36,581 nucleotides of DNA from Thermoprotei archaeon (lineage in GTDB: Archaea > Thermoproteota > Thermoprotei > Thermofilales > B20-G17): the NCBI GenBank assembly GCA_003650675.1, contig QMRH01000017.1, positions 1-36,581 of the forward strand, in the 5' to 3' direction. Below are positions 1 through 6,476 of this stretch, piece by piece. How positions within the stretch are numbered: the first letter of the stretch is position 1; each line of letters opens with the position of its first letter. A program made the translations under genes and the position numbers. The notes under the pieces were generated by a model. That model was not told the origin of the DNA, did not search any database, and was given only the letters and a program-made list of their open reading frames with translations.

Positions 1-616
1 CATTCTTATCAACAATTGCCATGCATATCCTATCTGAGTTGAAGTCAAAACTAGCTACATGACCTCTGGGATTATAGTGTCTGGATGTTTTGCTTAGATG
101 TTTAACGTAAAGCTCTAGAGGGATATTGACATGTAACTCTATTCTACCATTCTTAAGATATATTCCTGCTCCATAGGGAAATTGAGCGTTTACCAACTCT
201 CTTATAACCTCTAGATACCTACCTCCAAACCTTACCTTAGCCACTATCCACTTGTGTCGTCCCGTTGGTGAGGGAATCTTTATTTTAACAACATCTGTTG
301 ATACAAGTCTAATATTCCTGTTTCCTTTCTCATCCCCCTTACCTACCGAGAATAGTTGTGGCTTCTTAAGCTTGAGATATGGTTGATCTTTGTAAAGCCT
401 AGCTCTTACAAGTGCGGAATACGAGTAGTGAGCGTTATTAAGTATTCTTGAAGTGAGTAGCTTTACTATTTCACTCTCCTTAATTCCCTTCCTCATTAGT
501 GAGTGAGCATACTCAATAGCATCCTTAAAGTTTCTCATAACGTAGAATAGAAGAGCCTTATCCTCTAGAGAGTTGAAGAGTAGTTTTCCCTTAATGGTTG
601 GTCTTACTTCCTCCAT
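1..616 (-). CDS. TnpB-type (IS605 OrfB-like) RNA-guided nuclease, 5' part, cut by window edge
   Basis: An open frame of 205 codons runs off the left edge, so only the N-terminal half is visible. The start is the ATG whose first base is 616, preceded by GGTGATC, a ribosome-binding site lying inside the upstream gene. The chain is basic. Its last visible residues read FDFNSDRICMAIVD, which matches the first RuvC motif of the TnpB/OrfB transposon nucleases, with the first Asp as the expected catalytic residue. TnpB proteins are RNA-guided DNA endonucleases that keep IS200/IS605 and IS607 elements in place. The guide RNA and right end would lie beyond the window, on the far (3') side. No TnpA is visible; instead a 51-residue AbrB-fold gene precedes and overlaps it by 13 bases. 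The family is clear from the motif, but activity cannot be judged from half a protein. Confidence 0.75.
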   Translation of the reverse strand, partial: MEEVRPTIKGKLLFNSLEDKALLFYVMRNFKDAIEYAHSLMRKGIKESEIVKLLTSRILNNAHYSYSALVRARLYKDQPYLKLKKPQLFSVGKGDEKGNRNIRLVSTDVVKIKIPSPTGRHKWIVAKVRFGGRYLEVIRELVNAQFPYGAGIYLKNGRIELHVNIPLELYVKHLSKTSRHYNPRGHVASFDFNSDRICMAIVDKN

Positions 617-759
617 TTCTCGATCACCAGTCTATCGTTCTCAGGATCATAGTAAATCACCAATTTGTCCTTTGGTTTAAGACCCCACTTATCAGCAATC
701 TCCTTAGGTATCGTGACCTTCATCTTAGGCAATACCCTATACACTCCTATTAACTCCAT
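604..759 (-). CDS. small AbrB/MazE/SpoVT-type DNA-binding protein, coupled to tnpB
   Basis: This is a 51-residue frame that starts with ATG and stops at TAA. It contains the swapped-hairpin signature of AbrB-fold proteins: KVTIPKEIADKWGLKPKDKL, then a strand-rich tail ending LVIEKWRK. Such proteins bind DNA as dimers and often act as antitoxins or autorepressors. The 3' end overlaps the start of the TnpB-type gene by 13 bases, and the TnpB ribosome-binding site lies within this gene, so the two are probably translated together from one mRNA. A TATA box 17-25 bases upstream suggests an almost leaderless transcript. The position suggests a regulator of the transposon gene; an antitoxin role is possible, but no toxin gene is seen. 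Confidence 0.8.
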   Translation of the reverse strand: MELIGVYRVLPKMKVTIPKEIADKWGLKPKDKLVIYYDPENDRLVIEKWRK

Positions 760-775
760 AACACCACCAGAAATA

Positions 776-784
776 CTTATAAAT
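776..784 (-). promoter_or_regulatory. TATA box for the AbrB-tnpB pair
   Basis: On the minus strand the sequence TTTATAAGT sits about 21 bases before the start codon of the AbrB-fold gene at 759. At archaeal spacing transcription would begin almost at the start codon, giving a leaderless or near-leaderless mRNA. Confidence 0.5.
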
Positions 785-1090
785 AGTTAGTGATTAATAA
801 CTCTATTGGTCTAACCGACTCCGATGATGAAGACGAGGGGGATGAGCATCAAATGAATCCGAGTTCGATGAGGGGAGTTAGAAGGCAATGGCTAGCTCCC
901 GTAGTCGGGCTTAGAGGATGAAATGGGTGATGAATATCTACATAGGCAATCATAGACCTACGTAGGTAGGAACCCTTATGAGATGGTCTAGATATTAATG
1001 GATTTCAATAGCCTTTAATAATATTGTTAAAAGGATTAGGTAGCATGGAAGACTGTGTATAAACATGGCTTCAATAACCTTCCTCTAAGT
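785..1090. other. non-coding stretch with hairpin and repeated GATGA
   Basis: I see no credible gene here. The word GATGA recurs (near 823, 826, 841, 868, 918 and 930). A hairpin can form from 873-881 with 892-900 (GGGAGTTAG with CTAGCTCCC, one G-T pair), and a perfect 12-bp palindrome ACCTACGTAGGT lies at 956-967. No CTGA box follows the GATGA words at the right spacing, so C/D box RNAs are not supported. The stretch lies on the 5' side of the tnpB unit and may contain the transposon left end. Confidence 0.3.
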
Positions 1091-1094
1091 AAGG

Positions 1095-1103
1095 CTTAAA
1101 TAT
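1095..1103 (+). promoter_or_regulatory. TATA box for speD
   Basis: CTTAAATAT lies about 48 bases before the ATG at 1147, predicting a transcription start near 1125 and a short leader that contains AGGGG just before the ATG. Confidence 0.45.
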
Positions 1104-1146
1104 GGCTCTTTTTTATTAGGTGTGAAAAACCTTCTCTAGGGGCGCG

Positions 1147-1560
1147 ATGAAGACAGGGGTGGGATTAGGCAGACATCTGGTAGTAGAAATGTACGATTGC
1201 GATATAAAGGTACTTGACAGTATAAATCTCATCAGACAGGCTCTTCTCGAAGCAGCTAGGGCCGCTAACAGCACTGTTCTGGGAGATTATTTCCATAAGT
1301 TTTATCCCCAGGGGGTTACCGGCGTTGTTGTAGTGGCAGAATCCCACCTCTCTATACACACCTGGCCTGAATATGGTTTTGCAGCGGTTGACATATTTAC
1401 CTGCGGTGAGCACACTGAACCCTGGCGTGCTCTAGAGGTCTTGAAGAAAACGCTTAAACCGAGAAGAATGATGGTCATGGAGATGAAACGTGGACTCTAC
1501 GAAGTAATTAGTAAAAGTGAAGAGGTCTCCCAGAGGGACGAGTTGAAGAGCGGTATTTGA
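1147..1560 (+). CDS. speD: pyruvoyl-dependent S-adenosylmethionine decarboxylase (or the archaeal arginine decarboxylase variant)
   Basis: The 137-residue protein matches the short prokaryotic AdoMet decarboxylase family. This enzyme makes decarboxylated AdoMet, the aminopropyl donor for spermidine and longer polyamines. The proenzyme cleaves itself at the Glu65-Ser66 bond in VAESHLSIHTWPEYG, turning Ser66 into the pyruvoyl cofactor. His71 and Cys86 (DIFTCG) are the usual partners in processing and catalysis. Length and motifs are complete. In some Thermoproteota a close paralogue of this fold has become an arginine decarboxylase; the sequence alone does not let me exclude that activity. The gene stands alone, with its own TATA box and an AGGGG ribosome-binding site. 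Confidence 0.88.
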   Translation: MKTGVGLGRHLVVEMYDCDIKVLDSINLIRQALLEAARAANSTVLGDYFHKFYPQGVTGVVVVAESHLSIHTWPEYGFAAVDIFTCGEHTEPWRALEVLKKTLKPRRMMVMEMKRGLYEVISKSEEVSQRDELKSGI

Positions 1561-1630
1561 CTACACCAATAAACTGTTAATAGCTGATAATATTTTAGAG
1601 TGTTAAAAGATAATTTTTAGGAGAAGGTGT

Positions 1631-2143
1631 ATGGGAAAACATCATACAGAGTTTGTAGGGAAAATATTTTTTGGAATAGTTGTTACAAGCGATAAAATAT
1701 ATCAAGGGAGAGCAACCGACGAGATAGTTCCACTGGTAGAAGAAATTATCAGTAAAAATGGGTATGAAATCCTTACAGCATGTATTGTACCAAACGACTC
1801 GGATAAGATTAAAGAAGCTTTAAGCAAGGCTGTTAAAGAGGGTTGTCATGTGGTGGTAGTTACCGGTGGCACGGGGTTGAGTTCGAGAGACATAAGCGTC
1901 GATGTGATTGAGAAAGAGGCATGGCGTTCTATACCAGGCTTTGGTGAACTATTTAGATTACTCACGTTTAAGGAGAAGGGTACGGTTGCCTGGTTATCGA
2001 GAGCATCAGCCTTTATAGTCAAGGCTGATGAAAGGAAGTCGCTAGTCTTCATTACACCGGGAAATCCACAGGCCGTTAAAATGGCTCTAGAAAAAATCAT
2101 TTTACCTGAAGTTCGACACGCTGTCGCTGAACTATTACGTTAG
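1631..2143 (+). CDS. moaB: MoaB/MogA family molybdopterin-binding protein
   Basis: The 170-residue protein belongs to the MoaB/MogA family, which adenylylates molybdopterin before metal insertion; in archaea MoaB performs this step. The signature VVVTGGTGLSSRD (about residues 75-87) is the substrate-binding loop, and a C-terminal PGNP segment is also typical. AGGAGAAGGTG precedes the ATG at close spacing and decides the start. A short hydrophilic N-terminal extension (MGKHHTEF) comes before the fold. moaA and moaC lie 24 kb away in this window, so the pathway genes are scattered. Hyperthermophiles often use tungsten, so the final cofactor could carry W instead of Mo. Confidence 0.88.
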   Translation: MGKHHTEFVGKIFFGIVVTSDKIYQGRATDEIVPLVEEIISKNGYEILTACIVPNDSDKIKEALSKAVKEGCHVVVVTGGTGLSSRDISVDVIEKEAWRSIPGFGELFRLLTFKEKGTVAWLSRASAFIVKADERKSLVFITPGNPQAVKMALEKIILPEVRHAVAELLR

Positions 2144-2148
2144 GAGAA

Positions 2149-2221
2149 TAGCCCCGGCGGGATTCGAACCCGCGTCGGCGGGGCCAGAGCCCGCCATGCT
2201 TGACCGCTACACCACGGGGCT
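2149..2221 (-). tRNA. tRNA-Gln (anticodon CUG)
   Basis: The minus strand folds as a 73-nt cloverleaf. The acceptor stem is AGCCCCG/CGGGGCU, the D arm closes with GUGU/GCAU, the anticodon stem is GCGGG/CCCGC around loop CUCUGGC (anticodon CUG), and the T arm is GCGGG-UUCGAAU-CCCGC. The discriminator is A, CCA is not encoded and there is no intron. The A1-U72 first pair is usual for archaeal tRNA-Gln. The gene begins six bases after the moaB stop codon, on the opposite strand. It is read from the TATA element at 2248-2257. Confidence 0.95.
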
Positions 2222-2247
2222 TGCATAAAACATATTTTCCCAGAAGG

Positions 2248-2257
2248 ATATATATTT
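2248..2257. promoter_or_regulatory. near-symmetric TATA element between tRNA-Gln and the Mrr-like gene
   Basis: The run ATATATATTT lies about 30 bases upstream of the tRNA-Gln 5' end on the minus strand and about 75 bases before the TTG start at 2328 on the plus strand. It reads as a TATA box in both directions, so it may serve both genes. Confidence 0.45.
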
Positions 2258-2327
2258 GACGCGTAAACCAAACTTTTGGATCATGAGTCCAGGTCTTCGA
2301 CGAAATTCTATGTGCAGGGTGTAGGGG

Positions 2328-3023
2328 TTGAAGCAGGAGATAATATCCTTAATCCTCCACGAATTAGGTGATGGAAATGAAATTCAGCTAGAAAAATTTT
2401 GTAAACGTTACCTCATACCCCTTGAAACGCTAAAATCCATCCTGAAAGACTACCAAGACTACATTGAATACCATGACTCCACTTTGAGATTACGGGCTAA
2501 GATAGATTTTCTGCTGAAATTGGCATCACGGGGGTATCCCGTAAATGAGCTTCTACGCTATATTTCATGGAGAGAATTCGAAGACTATGTATGTAATTTA
2601 CTGAAAAAATATGGCTTCAATGTGAGAAAAAAGGTTCGTTTTAAAGCCTGTGGAAGAAGATTTGAAATCGATGTGTTAGCGGTACGGGATCAAATTATTC
2701 TCTTGCTTGAGTGTAAGTTTTGGAGGAGAATATATTCGCGGAGATACTCCTTGAACATGGCGGCACATAAGCATATTCAAAGGGCTGAATGTTTCAGAAA
2801 TGTTATATTCAGATATTTAAAGGAAGTTGTAGGCAACGAGATTAAGATAATTCCTCTCATCGTAAGCTTTTATGAGACGGATCTTAACATAGTGGAGGAT
2901 GTCAGAATCCCTATCGTACCGGTATCCATGCTAAGATCATTTCTAATAAAACTGGACTCTATGGAAGACTATATTAGCGTAATCAGAGTCTACAGAGAGG
3001 GCTTAGAAAAATTTTCCAAATGA
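2328..3023 (+). CDS. Mrr-like PD-(D/E)XK restriction endonuclease-fold protein with N-terminal helical domain
   Basis: This is a 231-residue protein. Residues about 85-170 carry the nuclease fold: a YISWREFEDYVCNLL helix, then FEIDVLAV with its metal-binding Asp, then LLLECKFW giving the E-x-K pair. This is the core seen in Mrr-type enzymes, which cut DNA, often modified DNA. The first 80 residues are helical, look like a winged-helix or other DNA-binding module, and resemble no named domain to me. The start is a TTG with GTAGGGG just upstream. No methyltransferase or specificity subunit lies nearby, so this is not a classical restriction system. Repair or type IV-like defence are possible; the nuclease residues look intact. 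Confidence 0.7.
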   Translation: MKQEIISLILHELGDGNEIQLEKFCKRYLIPLETLKSILKDYQDYIEYHDSTLRLRAKIDFLLKLASRGYPVNELLRYISWREFEDYVCNLLKKYGFNVRKKVRFKACGRRFEIDVLAVRDQIILLLECKFWRRIYSRRYSLNMAAHKHIQRAECFRNVIFRYLKEVVGNEIKIIPLIVSFYETDLNIVEDVRIPIVPVSMLRSFLIKLDSMEDYISVIRVYREGLEKFSK

Positions 3024-3218
3024 AATGCATCTATGGAAGCTGCATGTTATATAAGGACGTTGACTGAGGCTAAGACGCTTGACTGCATGGACAAGAATAG
3101 CAGTATCTCATAAATTAGGTCTCGGAACAGGAGAACAAGCCAATAAAAATTTTGGCGATGAACTTGTGCAGAAGGGAACAAGGTAAAGGCTGGATAAAAG
3201 TTTCATTACCTATTGTAG

Positions 3219-3839
3219 TTAAGGTAATTCTATGTTTGCATGGCGCTTCTTGAGGTCCTTCTCATTTTTACCGAGTTTTTTCATCAACTCTGTTATAAGT
3301 CCATCTAAAAGAGCCATGGTGGTGTTTTCGAAGAGTGTTCCAAGGGGTGCCAGCGGCTCGTGAAGACCTAGTATCTGTCTGGCAAAGTAGTCTCTCTCCA
3401 CTGACACCTTTGTTCTTCCCGGCACAAAAACCACATGATCGGCGATTTCGCCTAGAGGTGAGTCCCTGTAAGAGGTAAAGGCTAGAACCTTTGCACCGGT
3501 TCTTTTTGCCATGCGTGCGGCAGCTACTATAAGCTCGGTGCTACCTGAACCGGATATAGCCACAAGGAGATCGTTTTTATTCACGCTAGGTGTTATGGTT
3601 TCACCTAACACGTAGACGCTGAAGCCTAGATGCATCAACCTCATGGCAAAAGCCTTACCTACAAGACCCGAGCGTCCAGCACCGCAGATGACAACCTTTT
3701 TTCCCATTCTATATGTTTCCATAAGTAAATGCAACGCTCCGTCTATGTCACCTGTATTTATTAAATGCGATGACTTAAGTATGAATTCCGCTATTTCCTT
3801 CATCGCCTTAAGAGCCGTCTTAGCCAAAAGAACCTTCAC
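3219..3839 (-). CDS. hxlB: 6-phospho-3-hexuloisomerase
   Basis: The 206-residue protein is a single SIS (sugar isomerase) domain of the usual length for this enzyme. It interconverts D-arabino-hex-3-ulose 6-phosphate and fructose 6-phosphate. In archaea that lack the oxidative pentose phosphate pathway, this step together with hexulose-6-phosphate synthase makes ribulose 5-phosphate. Visible motifs are CGAGRSGLVGKAFAMRL (about residues 52-67) and AISGSGST (94-101), the phosphosugar-binding loops. The start is a GTG. The synthase partner HxlA is not in this window. The gene is divergent from the methyltransferase at 3906 and probably shares the TATA element between them. Confidence 0.9.
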   Translation of the reverse strand: MKVLLAKTALKAMKEIAEFILKSSHLINTGDIDGALHLLMETYRMGKKVVICGAGRSGLVGKAFAMRLMHLGFSVYVLGETITPSVNKNDLLVAISGSGSTELIVAAARMAKRTGAKVLAFTSYRDSPLGEIADHVVFVPGRTKVSVERDYFARQILGLHEPLAPLGTLFENTTMALLDGLITELMKKLGKNEKDLKKRHANIELP

Positions 3840-3864
3840 CAGTTTATTTTAGAATATGAGGGAG

Positions 3865-3876
3865 CTTAAATATATG
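3865..3876. promoter_or_regulatory. shared TATA region between hxlB and the methyltransferase
   Basis: CTTAAATATATG is TATA-like in both directions. On the plus strand it predicts a start of transcription near 3895, just before the TTG at 3906. On the minus strand it predicts a start near 3844, just before the GTG at 3839. Only 66 bases separate the two genes, and both mRNAs would have very short leaders. Confidence 0.45.
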
Positions 3877-3905
3877 TCTGTTATCATCAATTTGGGCTTC
3901 ATTCG

Positions 3906-4505
3906 TTGCACTACTATAGTAAATACCCGGAAGGAAGATACAGGACCTATAAGTTTCAGGTGAACATTAGAGGTGTTTCGCTAGTCATTCACAGTGCTAG
4001 TGGAGTTTTCTCGGCTAAAAAACTGGATAAAGGCACTGAGGTTCTAATAAAACATATGATTATAGAAGATGGATGGAGGATACTTGATTTAGGATGTGGA
4101 TATGGAGTGGTTGGACTTGTTGCAGCCAAACTCGCGCCTAGAGGACGGGTTATACTAACAGATATAAATAAACGGGCAGTAGCCTTAGCTAGGAAAAATA
4201 TTGTTCTAAACGGTGTATTTAATGCAGAGGTTAGATGGGGGGATTTATATGAACCTATACGAGGCGAGCTGTTTAATACCATAATATCTAACCCTCCTCA
4301 AGCTGCAGGAATGAAGATTATTAAAAGGATAATATATGAGGCTCCTGAACACCTTCTTCATGATGGTTTAATCCAACTTGTTGCGCGACATAGAAAAGGT
4401 GGTGAAAGGATATTCAAGTTGCTACGAGAAGTATTTCCTGAAACCCGTATAGTTGGGGGAGCCGCCGGTTACAGGGTTTATGTAGGCTTTAAAACAACCG
4501 ACTAG
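3906..4505 (+). CDS. class I SAM-dependent methyltransferase, RsmC-like
   Basis: The 199-residue protein has a complete Rossmann methyltransferase fold. Motif I is LDLGCGYGVVGL (about 60-71), motif II ends in the acidic TDIN, and motif IV is SNPPQ (128-132), which is typical of N-methyltransferases acting on a base or amide. An N-terminal segment with SGVFSAKKLDKGT resembles the lead-in of RsmC-type rRNA guanine-N2 methyltransferases. A role in rRNA or tRNA modification is likely; the substrate is not identifiable from sequence alone. It starts with TTG, with no clear Shine-Dalgarno sequence, fitting a near-leaderless mRNA. Confidence 0.8.
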   Translation: MHYYSKYPEGRYRTYKFQVNIRGVSLVIHSASGVFSAKKLDKGTEVLIKHMIIEDGWRILDLGCGYGVVGLVAAKLAPRGRVILTDINKRAVALARKNIVLNGVFNAEVRWGDLYEPIRGELFNTIISNPPQAAGMKIIKRIIYEAPEHLLHDGLIQLVARHRKGGERIFKLLREVFPETRIVGGAAGYRVYVGFKTTD

Positions 4506-4569
4506 ATGTATTGAGTTTTATCAATTTATCTCTAGACGAAAATTAGCACAAAGTATTTTTAAAAACAAG

Positions 4570-4578
4570 AAATATATT
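4570..4578 (+). promoter_or_regulatory. TATA box for the coiled-coil gene
   Basis: AAATATATT sits about 40 bases before the ATG at 4615, predicting a transcription start near 4600. The short leader holds AAGGGG before the start codon. Confidence 0.4.
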
Positions 4579-4614
4579 GTTATTCACACAGTTAAGCTAT
4601 AAGGGGTTTAAATA

Positions 4615-6117
4615 ATGCCAATAATAGGCGGAAAAAAGGGTGAAGTTGACACAAAGTTAGAAGAGCTTAGAAATAGCATTACCAGCTTAGCAAACCAGCT
4701 GAGAGGGGACATGAGATCTTTAACCGAGGAACTATCCTCTATGATAAAGTTTCTCGAAAGCTCTATGGAAAGCAGGATAACAGAAAATAGTAAAATTATG
4801 GCTGCAACCTTACGTGACCTCTCATCCCTTACTGAAATAGTAAGAGAGGAGCTAGAGAAGTGGAATAAAAGCATTGTAGAATACCAGCAGGTACTATTAG
4901 AAAGAGAAAAGACTTTAGGAGACAAGGAGAAAACTTTTCTCGTAAACATTGAAACCCTGAAAAACTCCCTCAACGAGCTCAGGGAAACAAGCGGCCTTCT
5001 CCTGAAAACCCTCAACGAGCTGGAAAACGTTAGAGCATATGTAGAGGAAAGTTCAAAACTGCTGCAAGAAAAGACAACGAGTTACGATACAATGATCCAA
5101 GAGCTCTCAAATAAAATAGAATCCTACGAAAAAATTCTGCGGGAGCTGGAGGAAAAAAGGGAAAAACTTGTCGAACAGGAAGTGAAAAGTAAGGAGCTAG
5201 ATGAAAGGTTCGCCGAACTAGCTAAAAGGGAAAAGATGATAGAGGAAGACAGGAAAATACTCCTTGACCTCCACGAAACCCTCAAAAATAGGCTTGAAGA
5301 AATACGTAAAACCGAAAACCTTGTAAATGAAACTCTCAGCACATTGAAAACTCTAATCGAAGATTTTAAAGGGTATCAGGAGAAGGCAGCGGAAATAGAG
5401 GCAGAAAGAAAGACTCTTGAAAAGAAACTAAGCGAAGTAAACATCCTTGAAACAAAGCTAAAAGATCTGAAGGAGTCCCTTGAACGTAGATCGAATGAAC
5501 TAAGACTATGGGAATCAACGCTGATTTCTCGGGAGGAGGACGTAAAGAAGCTACGTGAGAAAACTATTTCAGAAATGATGTCCTTCATGAAGGAGATTAA
5601 AGACAAGCTTAACGAGCTGGAGCAGAGATCAAGGGAGCTTTTGAGCTATGAGGAGGAGTTGAAACGGAGAGAACAGTATATAGAGAGGCTGAGGAATGAA
5701 GTTTTAAGACTTGACGAGGAGGTCACTAAAAGAAGGAAGGAGCTTGAGGAACTTGATAGAGAGGTGAAAGAACGGGAGAGAAGAATTAAAGAAGAGCTTG
5801 AACCATACTTGAAGAAACTTAAGTCGGAGGAGCAGAGACTGATAGAGTGGGAGAAAAGGCTACTTGAAAAGGAGAGGGAGTTAACTGGGTTACAGAGATC
5901 CCTGACAGTAAAGATGGAAATGCTTGCGGAAATGAGAGAGGTAGTTGAAGCCCGTAAAAAAGAGCTTGAAAGCAGGGAAGCTAAACTACAGGAAAAACTC
6001 GGGGAACTCGAGGAGCTTAGAAGGAAGAACAGGGATCTTGAAGCAGAGAAAAATAGATTACTTAAAGAACTTGAGATGTGTAGAAAGGAACTAGAAAGCC
6101 TTAAGTCTTCCCTCTAA
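4615..6117 (+). CDS. 500-residue coiled-coil protein, function unknown
   Basis: Almost the whole chain is predicted coiled coil: continuous heptad-like runs rich in Glu, Lys, Leu and Arg, with very few Pro or Gly, from about residue 12 to the end. There is no Walker A or B motif, hinge or zinc hook, so it is not an SMC or Rad50 ATPase, although such rods give the closest superficial matches. The N-terminus (MPIIGGKKGEVD) is short and not a signal peptide, and there is no membrane segment, so the protein is likely cytoplasmic. Cysteine is nearly absent. It could be a cytoskeletal or scaffold rod. I recognise no family. It ends overlapping the convergent small membrane-protein gene by four bases. 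Confidence 0.75.
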   Translation: MPIIGGKKGEVDTKLEELRNSITSLANQLRGDMRSLTEELSSMIKFLESSMESRITENSKIMAATLRDLSSLTEIVREELEKWNKSIVEYQQVLLEREKTLGDKEKTFLVNIETLKNSLNELRETSGLLLKTLNELENVRAYVEESSKLLQEKTTSYDTMIQELSNKIESYEKILRELEEKREKLVEQEVKSKELDERFAELAKREKMIEEDRKILLDLHETLKNRLEEIRKTENLVNETLSTLKTLIEDFKGYQEKAAEIEAERKTLEKKLSEVNILETKLKDLKESLERRSNELRLWESTLISREEDVKKLREKTISEMMSFMKEIKDKLNELEQRSRELLSYEEELKRREQYIERLRNEVLRLDEEVTKRRKELEELDREVKERERRIKEELEPYLKKLKSEEQRLIEWEKRLLEKERELTGLQRSLTVKMEMLAEMREVVEARKKELESREAKLQEKLGELEELRRKNRDLEAEKNRLLKELEMCRKELESLKSSL

Positions 6118-6476
6118 CGTAGAGACAAAAACACGAAGACGGTTAAGAAAGAAAGTCCAAGGAAATAGTATAATAGAAATAGTATTCGAAGACATTCACG
6201 CTCCGGTTTACCTAAAAGTATAATCTCCCGTGAATAGCGTACCATTATAAGGGAAAGTGACAGCACGGTTCCCTCAGTTATAATGATCGGAAAAGTGAGG
6301 TCTAGTATATTTTTCTTTTCTTGGATAAAATCTACAATGAACACTGCGCTAGCCATCAGGAGTATTATGGGTGAAAGAGTTAGAACAATTAATAGTATTT
6401 TCACTGCCTCGCCTTTCATTTTTTTATCGTTTGCCTTTAATCCCTTTGTTTCACGCATGTTTTTTGAGGACCTCAC
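6114..6476 (-). CDS. small membrane protein downstream of lysS
   Basis: The protein has up to 120 residues and a basic N-terminus. It has two clear hydrophobic helices (around LLIVLTLSPIILLMASAVFI and IIITEGTVLSLSLIMV) and a third near the C-terminus (FLLYYFLGLSFLTVFVFL). The longest frame overlaps the lysS 3' end by 26 bases. A likelier start is the ATG at 6458, whose codon lies within lysS's ATGCGTGA end and has GAGGTC upstream; this gives 114 residues and an 8-base overlap. It is probably co-transcribed with lysS, but nothing in it suggests a translation role. I recognise no family. Confidence 0.6.
   Translation of the reverse strand: MRSSKNMRETKGLKANDKKMKGEAVKILLIVLTLSPIILLMASAVFIVDFIQEKKNILDLTFPIIITEGTVLSLSLIMVRYSREIILLGKPERECLRILFLLYYFLGLSFLTVFVFLSLR

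Noticed and set aside
785-935. C/D box sRNA based on the GATGA words
   Set aside because: No CTGA box D follows at suitable spacing on the plus strand, and no terminal stem flanks the motif.
3024-3218. possible small RNA between the Mrr-like gene and hxlB
   Set aside because: A single GGCGATGA is not followed by a box D, and I see no stable stem. Nothing firm is in this stretch.
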